Assembly (NCBI GenBank): GCA_016932295.1
Contig: JAFGDC010000109.1
Coordinates: forward strand, 1 to 10,007
Direction of reading: 5' to 3'
Length of the DNA stretch: 10,007 bases
Origin: a candidate division CSSED10-310 bacterium
Lineage (GTDB): Bacteria; CSSED10-310; JAFGDC01
The notes under the pieces are model-generated. The model was not told the origin of the DNA, searched no databases, and saw nothing but the letters and a program-made list of their open reading frames with translations. Positions 7,514 through 10,007 of the stretch are shown here, in pieces (positions within the stretch are counted from its first letter, which is position 1; each line of letters opens with the position of its first letter). Both the position numbers and the translations under genes were made by a program.

Positions 7514-8008
7514 TTACAACTTCAGCGTATGAAGTCGAAAATTCGGCTGACTGGCGTCGAACCTGGCAGCGATGGCGGCGAGACTTTGACCATTTGCCGG
7601 GTGGATGAAATCCGGCGCCAGTTCAGCCATGGGCACAGCCAGAAACGCATAACGAAGCGTATCGGGATCCGGCAGGATCAAATCGTCCACCTCCAGTATC
7701 ATCCCGCCGTACATACAGAGATCCAGGTCGATGGTGCGCGGCGCATACCTGTCCTTTCCCCTGCGTCGATGAAGGTGCGCCTCGATAATGCGCAGTTGTT
7801 CACGCAACGCCAACGGTGTCAACCCGGTGCGAAGCAGCACCGCGGCATTCAGGAAATCAGCCTGCGGCCGCGGTCCCACGGCCTTGGTGCGATAGACATT
7901 GGAACGTGCAATGATGGCGCCGAGTCGCTCCAGATTTCGGCACGCCTCCACCAGGTAGTGATCCGGTTGGATGTTCGAACCCAGTGCAATGAACGCTGAT
8001 TCACTCAA
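7514..8008 (-). CDS. folK: 6-hydroxymethyl-7,8-dihydropterin pyrophosphokinase (HPPK)
   Basis: 164 residues, the normal size for HPPK. It transfers pyrophosphate from ATP to 6-hydroxymethyl-dihydropterin, the step before dihydropteroate synthase in folate synthesis, in the cytoplasm. The N-terminal FIALGSN (6-12), SNVYRT (36-41), DFLNAA (51-56), Glu76 and the signature RYAPRTIDLDL (87-97), with Mg-binding Asp94 and Asp96, are all present. No ATG or GTG lies in frame close upstream; the start is TTG at 8008, needed to keep the GSN strand. It overlaps the end of folB by 8 nt, so translation is probably coupled. Confidence 0.95.
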   Translation of the reverse strand: MSESAFIALGSNIQPDHYLVEACRNLERLGAIIARSNVYRTKAVGPRPQADFLNAAVLLRTGLTPLALREQLRIIEAHLHRRRGKDRYAPRTIDLDLCMYGGMILEVDDLILPDPDTLRYAFLAVPMAELAPDFIHPANGQSLAAIAARFDASQPNFRLHTLKL

Positions 8009-8378
8009 AATCCGCCGCCTCTCGTTCTATCACCACTCCCACCGACCTTGCGAATCGCAGGGCGCCTGGCTTTTCAACGGAAATCCGGACGCTGGTCACG
8101 CCCTCGAAGGCAAGACAGATCTTGGCGATGTCGGCGGCGAGCGCTTCGACGGTGAAGCGCCTGGCCTTCTCCACCAACTCTATGACCCGTTTCGTGATAG
8201 AGCGATAGTTCACGCCATGTTTGATTTCATCGGTATCACCCACCTTCCGCAGATCAGCGTGGATGGTGAGGTTGATGATAATATCCTGCAGCACCTGGCG
8301 TTCCCAGGTATTGATCCCGATAATGCCGCGAACCAGCAGATCCTTGATGACGATCACATCTTCATTCACCCGGCTCAT
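8001..8378 (-). CDS. folB: Dihydroneopterin aldolase (FolB), with FolX-like features
   Basis: 125 residues, typical for FolB/FolX, which act as homo-octamers. FolB cleaves dihydroneopterin to 6-hydroxymethyl-dihydropterin and glycolaldehyde. Expected residues are present: Glu26 (GINTWERQ), Tyr58 (GVNYRSITK), Glu78 (TVEALAADIA) and the catalytic Lys103 in EKPGA. From memory, KPGA is FolB-like, whereas QDIIINLTIH (31-40), NYRSITK and ALRFARSV also resemble FolX, the dihydroneopterin triphosphate epimerase. Its neighbour folK favours the aldolase. Start ATG at 8378 has GGAAGG upstream and shares ATGA with the folM stop (8375-8378). Confidence 0.87.
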   Translation of the reverse strand: MSRVNEDVIVIKDLLVRGIIGINTWERQVLQDIIINLTIHADLRKVGDTDEIKHGVNYRSITKRVIELVEKARRFTVEALAADIAKICLAFEGVTSVRISVEKPGALRFARSVGVVIEREAADFE

Positions 8379-9100
8379 CTCACATTCCTTCCCCCATCGA
8401 TGACGAGTATATGCCCGTTAATGTACTCCGGACCGCATGCCAGGAACAACAGGGCATCGATTGCTTCCCGCACCGATCCCCAGCGCTGCTGTGGCACCAG
8501 GCGCAAAGGCAGGTCATCACGCGTCATGCCTTCAGGCGGCAGGATGGCGCCAAGAGCCAAGCCATTCACCCGGACAGTCGGAGCGAGCGCCGCGGCCAGG
8601 TTCCTGGTCAGTGATTCGAGTGCAGCCTTGGAGACGGTATAGGCAAGGTGGGCGGGGTCTGTTCTGAAGGCACGCCAATCCAGCAGGTTGATCACCGCGC
8701 CGGGCCGCCCGGCAAGGTGGCGCGCCATATCCCGGGCGAGAATGAACGGTGCGGTCACATGCAACCGGAGGTAATGCTCCATCTCGACAGCGCCGGTTTC
8801 CTGAACCCGTGATGGCCGGAAAATGGAGGCGTTGTTGACGAGCAGCGTCACCGGACCAAGAGTGCGATTGACTGATCCCAACAGCGATTCAGTTTCCTCA
8901 AGAACGTTCAGGTCAGCCTGGAAGATTTCACTGCTCCTGCCCAGATCGCGGGCGGCGGCGGCGACCCCATGCGCTCCCTGCGCCGAAGATCGGTAATGTA
9001 CCGCCAGGTCATACCCAGCCCCGGCGAGCGCCAAGGCAAATTCACCGCCCAGCCTGGAACCAGCGCCGGTGACAAGTGCCGTTCCGTTCCCCTCACTCAT
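8375..9100 (-). CDS. folM: Pteridine reductase-like SDR (FolM/PTR1 type)
   Basis: 241-residue short-chain dehydrogenase, NADPH-dependent by its features. The nucleotide loop is TGAGSRLG (11-18), fitting the TGxxxRxG form that marks pteridine reductases. HYRSS (35-39) fits a 2'-phosphate site, NNAS is at 89-92, and the catalytic set is Asp141, Tyr154 and Lys158. Asp replaces the usual SDR Ser, and the 13- and 4-residue spacing equals that of Leishmania PTR1 (Asp181, Tyr194, Lys198). It probably reduces dihydropterins such as dihydromonapterin or dihydrofolate. Start ATG 9100 has AAGGAG 5 nt upstream. First gene of the minus operon, overlapping folB by ATGA. A generic 3-oxoacyl-ACP reductase is the alternative, but the pterin neighbours and Asp141 speak against it. 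Confidence 0.82.
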   Translation of the reverse strand: MSEGNGTALVTGAGSRLGGEFALALAGAGYDLAVHYRSSAQGAHGVAAAARDLGRSSEIFQADLNVLEETESLLGSVNRTLGPVTLLVNNASIFRPSRVQETGAVEMEHYLRLHVTAPFILARDMARHLAGRPGAVINLLDWRAFRTDPAHLAYTVSKAALESLTRNLAAALAPTVRVNGLALGAILPPEGMTRDDLPLRLVPQQRWGSVREAIDALLFLACGPEYINGHILVIDGGRNVR

Positions 9101-9304
9101 GCCGTCTCCTTTCCGATCCCTCTCCGCACTTCCGTCATCGAAGCCGCCGCCGGTGGTTGCGGATCGCGATGGTCAACGCGTACTGCCGGCCGATCCGATA
9201 CTACGAAACATGACACATCCGCCGCCGGCTCGCTTCATTCCAATGCGATTCAACACGCTCGCGGTCGGTTCCGGAAGTCGATCCAACGCTGCTATTACAA
9301 CTCT
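9101..9304 (-). other. Leader and 5' untranslated region of the folM operon
   Basis: About 200 nt lie between the predicted promoter and folM. Near the gene is AAGGAG (complement at 9106-9111), an ideal SD. Elsewhere I see GC-rich stretches (around 9145 and 9220) but no riboswitch I can recognise, including no clear tetrahydrofolate aptamer. A 21-codon reading frame starting near 9248 has no SD and is not called a gene. Confidence 0.45.
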
Positions 9305-9332
9305 ACTATACGAAAGGATCAGTTCTTTTCAA
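9305..9332 (-). promoter_or_regulatory. Sigma70-type promoter for the folM-folB-folK operon
   Basis: On the minus strand TTGAAA (9332-9327, 5 of 6) is followed after 16 nt by TATAGT (9310-9305, 5 of 6). Transcription would begin near 9298, giving a leader of about 200 nt. No better pair was seen closer to folM. Confidence 0.6.
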
Positions 9333-9364
9333 AAGCCGACCGCGGAAGCCGATGCCATGCCAAG

Positions 9365-9396
9365 ACGAGAGGATTGCCGGCGATGATGCCTCTCGT
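9365..9396. repeat. 8-bp inverted repeat at the inner edge of the right repeat arm
   Basis: ACGAGAGG (9365-9372) and CCTCTCGT (9389-9396) are perfect reverse complements separated by 16 nt, with GCCGGC (9375-9380) inside the loop. One half lies in the repeat arm and the other outside it, about 35 nt upstream of the folM operon -35 box. It could be an operator or a hairpin; no T-run follows on either strand. Confidence 0.5.
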
Positions 9397-9576
9397 TTCG
9401 ACATAAGGATTACGGCTCGAATTCTGTCTGCCGATGGTAACGCCTGGATCAGTTTGAAAGACACTGTGTCGCCCTGTGAAAAAAGATGCATTGCGTATGG
9501 CTCACAGTCTACTACAGGAACCAGGCGAAGCGCTTTTTCCAATGGGGTCGTACCCGGAATCTTGTAATGATCGTCG
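9388..9576 (-). repeat. Right arm of the long inverted repeat (partner 57-252)
   Basis: Reverse complement of the left arm, about 85-90% identical by eye, lacking 6 nt and 1 nt relative to it. On the minus strand it sits in a frame open from 9719 to 9306. No family is recognised in that frame, and substitutions between the arms show no third-codon-position excess, so it is listed as a repeat and not a gene. Confidence 0.85.
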
Positions 9577-9583
9577 CGATGTG

Positions 9584-9601
9584 GCGGCGGGGGCCCGCCG
9601 C
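9584..9601. repeat. GC hairpin between two repeat modules
   Basis: GCGGCGGG, GG, CCCGCCGC: a perfect 8-bp stem with a minimal loop. No T-tract follows, so it is unlikely to be an intrinsic terminator; it lies in the spacer joining the two right-hand repeat modules. Confidence 0.6.
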
Positions 9602-9616
9602 TCAAACCAGGGCGCG

Positions 9617-9652
9617 GCTGGCGCCACGCGCTCCCTCTGCTGGCGCTACGCG
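9617..9652. repeat. 14-nt direct repeat pair in the spacer
   Basis: GCTGGCGCCACGCG (9617-9630) recurs as GCTGGCGCTACGCG (9639-9652), with one mismatch and a 22-nt offset. The first copy contains the perfect palindrome TGGCGCCA (9619-9626). The second runs straight into GGGGTCGTACC (9652-9662), a partial copy of the end of the 26-nt core. Confidence 0.6.
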
Positions 9653-9668
9653 GGGTCGTACCTCCTCC

Positions 9669-9734
9669 GGGGTCGTACCCGGAATCTTGTAATGTTCGTC
9701 GCGATGCGTTGGCTTTCAATCTTCCACAGCAGCC
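9669..9734 (-). repeat. Second right-hand copy of the core repeat module (matches 24-89)
   Basis: Reverse complement of 24-89 with about 5 mismatches in 66 nt and no gaps. It contains an exact copy of the 26-nt core. The module therefore occurs at 24-89 and here; a third exact core lies in the right arm (9544-9569), where the upstream half of the module is replaced by the GC-rich spacer. Confidence 0.88.
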
Positions 9735-10007
9735 ACAGGGTCAAAGGATGCACTGCTGGCGTTACTCGAACATGACAAGACGCGATGAGCAGACGGGAGG
9801 TGGTGACCGCATTATGGAGTGAACTGACAGCCTTGGTGTGCAGGGGCGACGCGTCGGACTGATCACATGCGGCCTGATTGGTCCTTCCTACGCCCCCGCC
9901 GAGCCAGCGTCGCCAATCGCACCGCCGCTGGAGGCACGCAACGGCTTGCGTCGTCAGGCAACCTCTCCTCACTATTGATCCACCTCAGGCGTATATCGAA
10001 ACAAAAG
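9735..10007. other. No gene recognised; repeat-flanking DNA
   Basis: I find no convincing coding region, tRNA or terminator. A minus-strand frame open across 9972-9646 gives a Cys/Arg-rich peptide without family features and runs into the repeats, so it is not called. There is a small perfect hairpin ACGCAA-CGGC-TTGCGT at 9936-9951. The last 17 bases (9991-10007) match 14 of 17 positions of 234-250 in the left arm, possibly the edge of another repeat copy. Confidence 0.5.

Noticed and set aside
9306..9719. 137-codon minus-strand open frame covering the right repeat arm
   Set aside because: The shared part with the left arm shows no codon-position bias in substitutions, and the rest is low-complexity Gly/Pro/Arg.
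9544..9734. Integron attC sites or gene-cassette array
   Set aside because: Repeats of similar length exist, but I cannot find paired core sites of the RYYYAAC/GTTRRRY form, cassette-like ORFs or an integrase.
9646..9972. 108-codon minus-strand open frame in the right-hand region
   Set aside because: It reads through the repeat module and is Cys/Arg-rich with no recognised motif; the same repeat is open in different frames elsewhere, so openness here is not evidence of coding.

Overview
The window looks like chromosomal DNA of an uncultured or little-studied proteobacterium, most likely a gammaproteobacterium. The evidence is the moderately high GC content, tight operons with ATGA overlaps, a FolM-FolB-FolK cluster, and gram-negative envelope-type enzymes. 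This taxonomic guess rests on gene style only; there is no rRNA or marker gene.

Layout. (1) Positions 1-423 hold no gene. The first 252 bases are repeat DNA: an 88-nt tandem unit, then one arm of a long inverted repeat. (2) Positions 424-6713 are a compact plus-strand operon of four genes: a multi-TM flippase-like protein (LPG-synthase TM/UPF0104 type) with an unusual inserted soluble domain; a 5-TM membrane protein with a C-terminal sulfatase-fold domain whose active-site residue is Thr; a second, probably cytoplasmic, alkaline-phosphatase-superfamily phosphodiesterase; and a family-4-type glycosyltransferase overlapping it by ATGA. (3) A 70-nt convergent gap separates this from a minus-strand operon at 9100-6784: PTR1/FolM-like pteridine reductase, dihydroneopterin aldolase (FolB/FolX type), HPPK (folK) and a class I SAM methyltransferase. 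A good sigma70-type promoter lies about 200 nt upstream of it (9305-9332). (4) Positions 9388-10007 are again repeat-rich and hold the inverted counterpart of the left-hand repeats.

How the genes may work together. The plus operon reads as a small envelope glycoconjugate unit. The glycosyltransferase would build on a lipid in the cytoplasm, the flippase-like protein could help move or handle it in the membrane, and the 5-TM Thr-type enzyme could add or remove a phospho-group on the periplasmic side. The cytoplasmic phosphodiesterase has no obvious place in this and is the puzzle. No substrate can be read from the sequence. The minus operon makes 6-hydroxymethyl-dihydropterin pyrophosphate for folate, or tetrahydromonapterin if the aldolase acts like FolX, with an unexplained methyltransferase attached.

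The most notable structural point is that the two operons sit between inverted copies of the same roughly 190-nt repeat. An exact 26-nt core of this repeat occurs three times in the window.
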